Part shown: positions 24,931 through 32,753 of the stretch, piece after piece
Numbering within the stretch: the stretch's first letter is position 1
How the letters are laid out: each line of letters starts with the position of its first letter
From: Bacteroidia bacterium
GTDB taxonomy: Bacteria; Bacteroidota; Bacteroidia; Cytophagales; Cyclobacteriaceae
NCBI GenBank assembly: GCA_030425425.1
Contig: JAUIAO010000047.1
Location: 1-48,711, forward strand
Direction of reading: 5' to 3'
Length of the DNA stretch: 48,711 nt
The notes under the pieces: generated by a model
Database searches by the model: none
The model's input: the letters and a program-made list of their open reading frames with translations, nothing else
Told to the model about the DNA's origin: nothing
Position numbers and translations under genes: made by a program

Positions 24931-26739
24931 ATGAAAATTCTAAGAGGATTATCAATTATTGCATTGCTTGCATTTTTGATTACCGCAGTTTCATGCGGCG
25001 AGGATGAAGAACCACAGCAGACAGTAGAGGATACTGAAGATCCTGTTGTGACGATTACTGCACCAGCTGATGGGTCTACTATCAGCGTATTAGATGCTAC
25101 CACATCTGTGACGATCACTTATTCGGTGACTGATGATGTAGAGATTGGCTCTGTAGTGGTGAATTTTGACGGAACACAATTAGAAGAGGTCACCTCTTTT
25201 GTTGATTTTCTGAATTATTCCGGACAAGTAGTAAAAGATGACGTGAGCGATGGTGAGTATACCATTACTGTGATCGCTACCGATCTTGCTGGTAATTCTA
25301 CTACCGCTTCTTCCACTTTCACAAAGGTGACAGCTAATCCTTATACTCCTTTGGCCAATGAGGTGTTTTACATGTCATTCGAAGGAAACTACACAGAGTT
25401 AGTAACAGAAGAAGATGCTACTCAGGAAGGTACGCCAGGATTTGCAGGTGAGGGTAAAGAAGGAGATAATGCATATGCTGGAGCAGCAGATTCATATATC
25501 ACTTTCCCTACTACTGATTTGCAAAATACAGAAATGACGGCATCCTTCTTCATGAAGTTGGATGTGACAGCAGATAGAGCTGGTATTTTGGCCATGAGCC
25601 CTGAAGATGCGGAAAACCCTGATGCTCAGAATGTAAGAACAAGTGGATTTAGATTCTTCCGTGAAGCGAGTGGAGATCTTCAGATCTTCAAATTGAATTT
25701 TGGAACAGGTGATGCAGAAGTATGGCTAGATGGAGGAGATGCTGCTAAGCTGGATCCAACTGATGACGTTTGGCATCACTTCGCATTCGTAATCGAAGCT
25801 ACAATGGCCAGAGTGTATATTGACGGTATCTTGGTAGCGCAGAATGAAGAGCATATTGGCATGGACTTAACCGGTTGCGATCTTTTATCAATTGGTTCTG
25901 GAGCGCCACGATTTACAGGATGGGGTCACATGTCTGACAATAGCTACATCGATGAGTTGAGAATCTTCAACAAAGCACTTACCGACGCAGAGCTGGAGGC
26001 GGCTTCAGGTGTTGAAATTTTGGGAGAACAAGAATTTGATCCGAATCCACAATTGACACCAGTAGATGGTGCTGATGCTACCGAATTGATGAGAATGACA
26101 TTTGATACTGATTTCACTACTTCAGGAACGGTAACACCTACTGTGACCACTGTTGGTTCTCCGACTGTCTCTGGTGCAGCATATGTAGGAGCTGCAGATT
26201 CTTACATTACTATGCCAGCAACAGACCTGATGAAAACAAATATTTCTGTTTCTTTCTGGGTAAATGTGAATAACACACCAGACAGAGCTGGAATCATCGT
26301 GATAGGGCCTGAAGATACTGGAAATGCTGACTACCCGGATGTTCAGAATAATAGAACAAGTGGATTCCGTTTCTTCCGTGAAGCTGGAACAAGAGGTCAG
26401 AGATACAAACTCAATGTTGGTAATGGAACAGCTGACTCATGGGCTGATGGCGGTGAATATGCTGAAATTCCAGATGATGTAAATGAAATGAGACACATTG
26501 CATTTACTATTTCAGATACCTTGGCGCAAGTTTACATGAATGGAATACTGGTTACACAGTCTTCTATTGGCGGACTGGACTGGACAGGATGTGATATCAT
26601 GTCATTCGGATCTGGAGCTCCAAGATTTACAGAATGGGGTCACCTGGCTGATGAAAGTACATTTGATGACTTGAGGGTTTATGAAGGAGTATTGACTTCT
26701 ACTCAAGTGGCAGGCTTGAAATCTGATGGACCACAATAA
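24931..26739 (+). CDS. Surface lipoprotein with Ig-like domain and two LamG-like domains (SusE/F position)
   Basis: A 602-residue lipoprotein (lipobox TAVSC) in the position of a SusE/SusF-type surface glycan-binding protein. After an acidic linker it has a bacterial Ig-like domain (about 37-135, VTITAPADGSTI ... TVIATDLAGN) and two concanavalin-A/LamG-like jelly rolls (about 143-355 and 385-597). The two jelly rolls are internal duplicates: RTSGFRFFREA begins at residue 236 and again at 475, and FGSGAPRFTEWGH mirrors IGSGAPRFTGWGH. Such domains bind glycans; ligand specificity cannot be read from sequence. It follows susD by 39 bp and is followed by a strong hairpin that may reduce transcription into the enzyme genes. 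Confidence 0.88.
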   Translation: MKILRGLSIIALLAFLITAVSCGEDEEPQQTVEDTEDPVVTITAPADGSTISVLDATTSVTITYSVTDDVEIGSVVVNFDGTQLEEVTSFVDFLNYSGQVVKDDVSDGEYTITVIATDLAGNSTTASSTFTKVTANPYTPLANEVFYMSFEGNYTELVTEEDATQEGTPGFAGEGKEGDNAYAGAADSYITFPTTDLQNTEMTASFFMKLDVTADRAGILAMSPEDAENPDAQNVRTSGFRFFREASGDLQIFKLNFGTGDAEVWLDGGDAAKLDPTDDVWHHFAFVIEATMARVYIDGILVAQNEEHIGMDLTGCDLLSIGSGAPRFTGWGHMSDNSYIDELRIFNKALTDAELEAASGVEILGEQEFDPNPQLTPVDGADATELMRMTFDTDFTTSGTVTPTVTTVGSPTVSGAAYVGAADSYITMPATDLMKTNISVSFWVNVNNTPDRAGIIVIGPEDTGNADYPDVQNNRTSGFRFFREAGTRGQRYKLNVGNGTADSWADGGEYAEIPDDVNEMRHIAFTISDTLAQVYMNGILVTQSSIGGLDWTGCDIMSFGSGAPRFTEWGHLADESTFDDLRVYEGVLTSTQVAGLKSDGPQ

Positions 26740-26781
26740 TAATTAATTTCAGCTTTGATAAATACTGGTTGAAAACCATCT

Positions 26782-26807
26782 ACATCCCGGGGACTTCCCC
26801 GGGATGT
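26782..26807 (+). terminator. GC-rich hairpin between binding-protein and enzyme genes
   Basis: A perfect 12-bp inverted repeat ACATCCCGGGGA / TCCCCGGGATGT with only two bases between the arms, followed by TTAATTTCT. It sits 42 bp after the LamG lipoprotein gene and 21 bp before the first GH144 gene. Since no new promoter is evident, it may act as a partial terminator or an mRNA 3'-end stabiliser that keeps SusCD and the binding protein more abundant than the enzymes. Confidence 0.65.
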
Positions 26808-26828
26808 TAATTTCTAAATTAATTTTAA

Positions 26829-28835
26829 ATGCGAGACTTTATCGATTCTAATATGAATCTGCAATTGCTGCGATTATCCTTTTTTGTTTTACTCATTGGA
26901 ATGATCGTGGTTACAGGTTGTAATGAAGAAGAACAACCATCCCAAAGTCTTGAAATAAATTCAATACAAGTTCAAAACCAGGACTTACTTGACGGACTTG
27001 CGACAGGAGTTGAATTAAATGCTCCAATAATCATTTCATTCAATTTACCAATATCATCTACGGATCTTAGTTCATCTATTACTATCAAGGATCAGGACGG
27101 TCAAAATATTGGTATTGAAATCAATACCTTCAATCAAAACAAAAATATCAGCATATACCCCTCTGAAAACTATCAGCATTATTCCACCTACACCTTGACT
27201 TTTACGAACCTTCCAAGTGAGGATGGAAGTGTTGAATTCTCAGCTACAGACTTCTCATTTCAGACCATTGCGGGATCATTAGTGATGGAATCAATTATAT
27301 CTGATGGTAATGATTTGACAAAGTCAGGTACTCAAAAAGACATTTCTCTCAACCTGGATATTCAGGTTAGATTTTCCGCAGGTCTGGACGAACAAACGAT
27401 TAACTCTGATAATGTTTTCCTGAAGTGGAAAGGAATAAAGATTCCCATAAACACTGCTATCCGAGAAAACCTGCTAACAATTACAGCAAAAGAACCCCTC
27501 AAATACTGGAATGAATACGAGCTGGTATTAGACTCAGCAATAAAAGGAATAGGAGCTTATGCTTTCGGAGGGTTTCAAAAAGCATTCATTACCGAGCTGG
27601 ATTCCTCTTACAAGTTTGAGGAAATATCCGATGATGCATTATTGACAAAAATTCAGGAACAGACATTTAAATACTTCTGGGATTATGGCCATCCAACCAG
27701 CGGACTGTCTCGTGAACGGTTGAATTCTGGTGAGACAGTAACAATAGGAGGATCTGGATTCGGAGTGATGTCCATAATAGTCGGTATAGAACGAGGATTT
27801 ATTTCCCGCGAAGAAGGAGTGAATAGATGGTTGAAAATCGTCAATTTTTTACAAACAAAAGCGGATCGTTTTCATGGAGTTTGGCCCCATTGGCTGAACG
27901 GTGAGACAGGGGCTACCAGACCATTTAGCACCTATGATGACGGGGGTGATTTGGTAGAATCGGCATTTATGCTGCAAGGTTTACTTACTGTGAGACAATA
28001 TCTGGACGATCAGAATACAAAAGAAGCAGAAATCATCTCTAAAATAAATGAACTGTGGAACGAAGTAGAATGGGATTGGTATCAGCAAAATGGGCAAAAT
28101 GTTTTGTATTGGCACTGGTCGGCCAATCATGATTGGCAAATGAATATGCGTGTGACAGGGTGGAATGAGTCACTGATCGTTTACCTATTGGCTGCATCCT
28201 CTACTACACACACCATAGACAAAGCTGTCTACACAAATGGCTGGGCAAGAAATGGAGGTATGGCCAATGGAAATTCTTATTATGATATTGAATTACCTCT
28301 TGGGTATAGTTATGGAGGACCATTGTTTTTTACGCATTATTCGTTTTTAGGACTGGACCCTCGAAACTTATCAGATCAGTACGCGAATTATTGGACTCAG
28401 AATGTAAACCATAGTAAGATTAATTACAGTTACTGTGTTGATAATCCTAAAAACTATCTGGGATATAGCAGCGCCTGCTGGGGACTAACAGCCAGCGATA
28501 ATTATCAAGGATACTCTGCTCACAGTCCTACAAACGACCTGGGTGTGATAACACCAACAGCGGCTATTTCTTCGATTCCTTATACTCCTGAAGAATCGAT
28601 GAAAGCTATACGGTTTTTCTATTATCTGATGGGAGATCGGATTTTTGGAGATTATGGCTTCAAAGATGCCTTTGCTCCGAAAGAGGGATGGTATGCCTCA
28701 TCTTATCTGGCAATTGATCAGGGACCGATCATTCTAATGATTGAAAATTACAGGACAGGGTTACTTTGGGACTTGTTCATGTTAGCTCCAGAAGTTCAAA
28801 ATGGTTTAGACAAACTCGGATTTACTTATGAATAA
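26829..28835 (+). CDS. GH144 endo-beta-1,2-glucanase lipoprotein with N-terminal Ig-like domains
   Basis: A 668-residue lipoprotein (lipobox VVTGC). Residues about 40-260 form two SbsA/Ig-like domains (PIISFNLPISSTDL, ISLNLDIQVRFSAGL). The C-terminal part (about 268-668) is a glycoamylase-like (alpha/alpha)6 barrel, Pfam Glycoamylase, which is CAZy family GH144. Typical segments are FKYFWDYGHPTSGLSRER, GGSGFGVMSI, DRFHGVWPHW, DDGGDLVESAF, NVLYWHWS and AIDQGPIILMIENYRTGLL. The founding member from Chitinophaga pinensis cleaves linear beta-1,2-glucan into sophorooligosaccharides. An ATG at 26853 is a possible alternative start. The 3' end overlaps the next GH144 gene by 8 bp. Confidence 0.92.
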   Translation: MRDFIDSNMNLQLLRLSFFVLLIGMIVVTGCNEEEQPSQSLEINSIQVQNQDLLDGLATGVELNAPIIISFNLPISSTDLSSSITIKDQDGQNIGIEINTFNQNKNISIYPSENYQHYSTYTLTFTNLPSEDGSVEFSATDFSFQTIAGSLVMESIISDGNDLTKSGTQKDISLNLDIQVRFSAGLDEQTINSDNVFLKWKGIKIPINTAIRENLLTITAKEPLKYWNEYELVLDSAIKGIGAYAFGGFQKAFITELDSSYKFEEISDDALLTKIQEQTFKYFWDYGHPTSGLSRERLNSGETVTIGGSGFGVMSIIVGIERGFISREEGVNRWLKIVNFLQTKADRFHGVWPHWLNGETGATRPFSTYDDGGDLVESAFMLQGLLTVRQYLDDQNTKEAEIISKINELWNEVEWDWYQQNGQNVLYWHWSANHDWQMNMRVTGWNESLIVYLLAASSTTHTIDKAVYTNGWARNGGMANGNSYYDIELPLGYSYGGPLFFTHYSFLGLDPRNLSDQYANYWTQNVNHSKINYSYCVDNPKNYLGYSSACWGLTASDNYQGYSAHSPTNDLGVITPTAAISSIPYTPEESMKAIRFFYYLMGDRIFGDYGFKDAFAPKEGWYASSYLAIDQGPIILMIENYRTGLLWDLFMLAPEVQNGLDKLGFTYE

Positions 28836-30183
28836 ATATTTTACTTCCTTTTTCTTTTTAGTCATCCTACTAGCTACGTCTTGTGCCAACAAGCAAAAGC
28901 CAACTGGTGACTCTGAAAGTCATGTTACTGGGTTAGATCAGGATTCGTTATTGAATTTATTGCAATACCAGACATTCCAATATTTCTGGGATGGGGCAGA
29001 ACCGAACTCAGGCCTTGCCAGAGAAAGGGTGCATATGGATAATATTTATCCAAGTAATGACCGCAATGTTGTGACCTCAGGTGGGTCAGGGTTTGGAATT
29101 ATGGCAATTTTGGTAGGAGTGGAGCGTGGATTTATCACACGTCAGGAATCTGTCAATCGATTCGAGACCATTCTGGATTTCCTGGAAACGGCGGATCGTT
29201 TTCATGGGGTTTATCCGCATTGGTGGTACGGTGATACTGGCAAAGTAAAACCATTCAGTAAAAAAGATGATGGGGGTGATTTGGTTGAGACTGCTTTTCT
29301 GATGCAGGGACTGCTAGCTGCTCGACAGTATTTTCAAAATGGAACGGATCGGGAAAAGGCCATTGCTGACCGCATTGACAAAATCTGGAAGGGAGTAGAA
29401 TGGAACTGGCACACCAAAGGAGGCGAAAATGTACTTTACTGGCACTGGTCTCCAAATTTTGGATGGGATATGAACTTTCCGGTGGGTGGGTATAATGAAT
29501 GCCTGATCATGTATGTTTTGGCTGCTTCTTCACCGACTTATGGAATTGAACCAGAAGTATATCATGAAGGCTGGTCCAGATCTGGTGAAATCGAAACAAA
29601 GAGAAAGTATTACGGTCATGATTTAGTGCTCGATCATTATGAACACAATGATGATCCGGTAGGTCCTTTGTTTTGGGCTCATTATTCATATCTAGGGTTA
29701 GATCCCCGAGGATTAAAAGATCAGTACGGGGAGTATTGGAATTTGAACGAAAGTCATGCACTTTCTCACTATGACTATAGTCTAGAAAACCCTGAGGGGT
29801 TTGCGGGCTACGGTAAAAACTGCTGGGGTATGACATCCAGCTACTCAATGAGAGGTTATGCAGGTCACAGACCGGGTCAGGATTTAGGCGTTATTTCACC
29901 TACAGCAGCATTGTCTTCATTTCCTTATACTCCGGATGAGAGCATGCAAATGCTCAATTTTCTATATGAACCGTCAAGAGACTCACTGATTGGAAAATAT
30001 GGCCCATATGATGCTTTTAGCTTCGAAAGTAACTGGTATTTACCAAGATATCTGGCAATTGATCAAGGCCCTATTCCTGTGATGGTAGAAAACTATAGAA
30101 GTGGTTTGTTGTGGGATTTGTTTATGTCTGCTCCAGAAATCAAATTGGGACTCAAAAAATTAGGATTCGAATATGAAAAGTAA
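28828..30183 (+). CDS. Second GH144 endo-beta-1,2-glucanase lipoprotein
   Basis: A 451-residue lipoprotein (lipobox LATSC) made almost entirely of a GH144 barrel (about 42-451) with no Ig domains. It shares the segments of its neighbour (TFQYFWDGAEPNSGLARER, GGSGFGIMAI, DRFHGVYPHW, DDGGDLVETAF, NVLYWHWS, AIDQGPIPVMVENYRSGLL), so the pair looks like a diverged tandem duplication. Differences in the inserts (for example GETGATRPFSTY against GDTGKVKPFSKK, and a YYGHDLVLDHYEHNDDP insert here) may change chain-length preference or tolerance of substituents. The gene overlaps the previous one by 8 bp and the next by 11 bp, pointing to coupled translation. Confidence 0.92.
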   Translation: MNKYFTSFFFLVILLATSCANKQKPTGDSESHVTGLDQDSLLNLLQYQTFQYFWDGAEPNSGLARERVHMDNIYPSNDRNVVTSGGSGFGIMAILVGVERGFITRQESVNRFETILDFLETADRFHGVYPHWWYGDTGKVKPFSKKDDGGDLVETAFLMQGLLAARQYFQNGTDREKAIADRIDKIWKGVEWNWHTKGGENVLYWHWSPNFGWDMNFPVGGYNECLIMYVLAASSPTYGIEPEVYHEGWSRSGEIETKRKYYGHDLVLDHYEHNDDPVGPLFWAHYSYLGLDPRGLKDQYGEYWNLNESHALSHYDYSLENPEGFAGYGKNCWGMTSSYSMRGYAGHRPGQDLGVISPTAALSSFPYTPDESMQMLNFLYEPSRDSLIGKYGPYDAFSFESNWYLPRYLAIDQGPIPVMVENYRSGLLWDLFMSAPEIKLGLKKLGFEYEK

Positions 30184-30961
30184 TTTCATACTACTTACGC
30201 TCATTTTTCAGACTTTTCTGGCTTGGGGGCAAGATCACCTTGGCCTTTACGAGTCTGCGACTTTTAAAAATGAAACTGGTGAATTGAATTACCGGATCAT
30301 GTACCCTGAAAATTTTGATGCTAACATGGAGTATCCAGTAGTATTGTTTCTTCACGGTTCTGGAGAGCGCGGATCAGATAATCAAAAGCAGCTTGTGCAC
30401 GGTAGCAAACTTTTTGCTCACGAAAATACACGATCTGATTATCCAGCTGTGGTAATATTTCCGCAGTGTCCAAGGGAGGACTATTGGGTAAATGCCGATG
30501 TGGATAGAAGTAGTCTTCCATTTGGGATTTTATTTAAGAAAGAAAATCAACCCACCAAATCCATGCAATTGGTTATTGACCTCATGGATTCTATTCAGTC
30601 ACTGAACTACTCCAAAGATGATCAAATATATGTCGGAGGACTTTCTATGGGTGGAATGGGTACTTTTGATATACTTCGTTTCAGACCAGAGATGTTTGCT
30701 GCGTCATTCCCCATATGCGGCGGGGCAGACCCTGATATTACCAGTCAGTACAATTCCAATTTGAACATTTGGGTATTCCACGGAGCACGTGATAATGTAG
30801 TCCTGCCGGGTTATTCTACGGATATGGTGATTGCAATGCGCAAAGCTGGTATTGATACAAAATACACTTTGTACAAAAATGCCAATCATAACAGCTGGGA
30901 CAGCACATTCGCCGAACCGGGCCTTTTGCCATGGTTGTTTTCTAAAACTCTCAAACCTTGA
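30173..30961 (+). CDS. Secreted alpha/beta-hydrolase esterase (PHB-depolymerase/CE1-like)
   Basis: A 262-residue serine hydrolase with a signal peptide (ILLTLIFQTFLAWGQ). The oxyanion region is LFLHGSGERG, the nucleophile Ser158 lies in GGLSMGGMG, and the likely acid and base are Asp207 (HGARDNVV) and His239 (NANHNSWD). The fold resembles PHB depolymerase or CE1-type carbohydrate esterases, often labelled prolyl oligopeptidase family. It starts inside the preceding GH144 gene (11-bp overlap) and its stop overlaps the GH43 start, so it belongs to the operon. I infer removal of acyl groups (acetyl, succinyl or similar) from the glycan; it could instead be a peptidase-like hydrolase. Confidence 0.85.
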   Translation: MKSNFILLTLIFQTFLAWGQDHLGLYESATFKNETGELNYRIMYPENFDANMEYPVVLFLHGSGERGSDNQKQLVHGSKLFAHENTRSDYPAVVIFPQCPREDYWVNADVDRSSLPFGILFKKENQPTKSMQLVIDLMDSIQSLNYSKDDQIYVGGLSMGGMGTFDILRFRPEMFAASFPICGGADPDITSQYNSNLNIWVFHGARDNVVLPGYSTDMVIAMRKAGIDTKYTLYKNANHNSWDSTFAEPGLLPWLFSKTLKP

Positions 30962-32733
30962 TTAGACACTTATCATATTGCGTCTTGTTTTTTAGCCTGC
31001 TGAAAGTTTCTGCTCAGAACAGGACTTATTGTAACCCAATAGATATTGATTACTCTTACATGTCTCATTATGCATGGCGGGGTGTTTCGTACCGATCAGG
31101 TGCAGATCCGGCGGTAGTCAATTATAAAGGGAAATTCTACCTGTTTGTTACTCGATCACATGGATATTGGGTGTCGGACGACTTGGGAGAATGGGAATTT
31201 ATCAAGCCTCAGAGCTGGTATTTCAATGGGTGTAACGCTCCAGCTGTGGCAGTTTATAAAGATGAACTGATAGTACTCGGTGATCCGTCAGGGAGAGCGG
31301 CTGTCATTCATACCGACAATCCCGATCTTGGGGATTGGGAGACCACATATAGTGTGATTCCGATTGGGATTCAGGATCCGGATTTGTTTGTAGACGATGA
31401 TGACAAAGTATATCTCTACGAAGAGTCTTCTAATAAGTGGCCATTGCGGGTAGTTGAATTGGATGGCGAGAATATGTTCATTCCGAAAACTGATCAAAAG
31501 GATTTATTTAATCTGAAACCTGATGAACATGGTTGGGAACGATTTGGTCAGAATCACCGATCTGACATTGATCCGTATCTGGAAGGACCCTGGATGAGCA
31601 AGCACGGTGATACCTATTACCTCGAATATAGTGCTCCGGGAACTCAATGGAATGTTTATGCGGACGGTGTGTATACTTCTAAAAACCCGATGGGTCCATT
31701 TGAATACGCACCTTATAACCCAATTTCCTATAAACCTGGAGGTTTTTTGACCGGAGCTGGGCATGGTAGCACAGTGAAGGACAATAATGGCCAGTATTGG
31801 CATTTCGCCAGTATGCCGATTTCTGTTAATTATAAGTTTGAAAGAAGAATAGGTATGTTCCCGACAGGTTTTGAGGAAGATGGTCAAATTTACGTCAATA
31901 CAGCCTATGGTGATTATCCGCATTATCTGCCGGAGGTAGAAGTGCCGAATCATAAGCATCGATTTACGGGCTGGATGCTGCTCTCGAAGGACAAGCCTGT
32001 GAAAACGAATGCAGTGATTTCTGGTGTCAAACAAAATGTAGTTGACGAACATGATTCGGGATATATGCTGGCGCAGGAAGATCCCGACTACAGCGCCACT
32101 CAGGTCAATGATGAGAATATGCGGACCATGTGGGTAGCACCCAATAACAGTGATTCGCTTTACCTCGAAGTAGATTTGGGAGCTGTAATGTCCATTAATG
32201 CTTTGCAAATCAATTTTCAAGATTTTAATGCAAAGGTATTTGGGAGACCAGACACCCTTCATCAGCAGTTTTTAGTCAAGACGTCATTGAATGGAAAAGA
32301 CTGGAAAGTATCAATTGATCAATCACAAAATATGAGAGATCAACCCCATGCATATATGGAACTAGCGGAAGCAGAAAAAGCCAGATATGTGCGTTTTGAG
32401 AATGTCTATTTCCCTAATCAATATCTCACCATTGCTGAGTTTAGAGTTTTTGGAAAAGGTACCGGTAGGCCACCATCTACTCCAAAATCATTTGAATCCA
32501 CTCGAATGGAAGACACTAGAAACGCTATGATGAATTGGAAACCGGTAAAAGGAGCACAAGGCTACGTCTTGTATTGGGGAATCAAAGAGAATAGACTGAA
32601 TAATTCTGTGATGATCTATGGTCAGAATGAATATGAACTGAGAGCACTCAATAAAGGACAGAAATATTTCTATCAGGTAGAGGCATTCAATGAAAATGGA
32701 ATATCTGAAAAATCTAAAATAGTATCGAATTAA
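30958..32733 (+). CDS. GH43-type glycosidase with CBM32 (F5/8) and fibronectin III domains
   Basis: A 591-residue secreted protein. After a signal peptide (CVLFFSLLKVSAQ) comes a five-bladed beta-propeller of GH43/GH32/GH117 type (about 25-330). Candidate catalytic residues fit GH43: Asp50 in SGADPAVV, Asp140 in IQDPDLFVD, and Glu209 in YLEGPWMSK. Then follow a discoidin-like CBM32 (about 350-500, ending RYVRFENVYFP ... IAEFRVFGKG) and an Fn3 domain (about 508-590). The only credible start is TTG at 30958, overlapping the esterase stop by 4 bp. GH43 enzymes mostly act on arabinosyl, xylosyl or galactosyl links, so its place in a beta-1,2-glucan locus is unexplained; it may remove a side group. 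Confidence 0.85.
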   Translation: MIRHLSYCVLFFSLLKVSAQNRTYCNPIDIDYSYMSHYAWRGVSYRSGADPAVVNYKGKFYLFVTRSHGYWVSDDLGEWEFIKPQSWYFNGCNAPAVAVYKDELIVLGDPSGRAAVIHTDNPDLGDWETTYSVIPIGIQDPDLFVDDDDKVYLYEESSNKWPLRVVELDGENMFIPKTDQKDLFNLKPDEHGWERFGQNHRSDIDPYLEGPWMSKHGDTYYLEYSAPGTQWNVYADGVYTSKNPMGPFEYAPYNPISYKPGGFLTGAGHGSTVKDNNGQYWHFASMPISVNYKFERRIGMFPTGFEEDGQIYVNTAYGDYPHYLPEVEVPNHKHRFTGWMLLSKDKPVKTNAVISGVKQNVVDEHDSGYMLAQEDPDYSATQVNDENMRTMWVAPNNSDSLYLEVDLGAVMSINALQINFQDFNAKVFGRPDTLHQQFLVKTSLNGKDWKVSIDQSQNMRDQPHAYMELAEAEKARYVRFENVYFPNQYLTIAEFRVFGKGTGRPPSTPKSFESTRMEDTRNAMMNWKPVKGAQGYVLYWGIKENRLNNSVMIYGQNEYELRALNKGQKYFYQVEAFNENGISEKSKIVSN

Positions 32734-32753
32734 GGGAGATAGAGACGAATAAT

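Noticed and set aside
31504-32262. 252-residue minus-strand open frame inside the GH43 gene
   Set aside because: It is antisense to strong GH43 and CBM32 coding sequence and its translation shows no domain.
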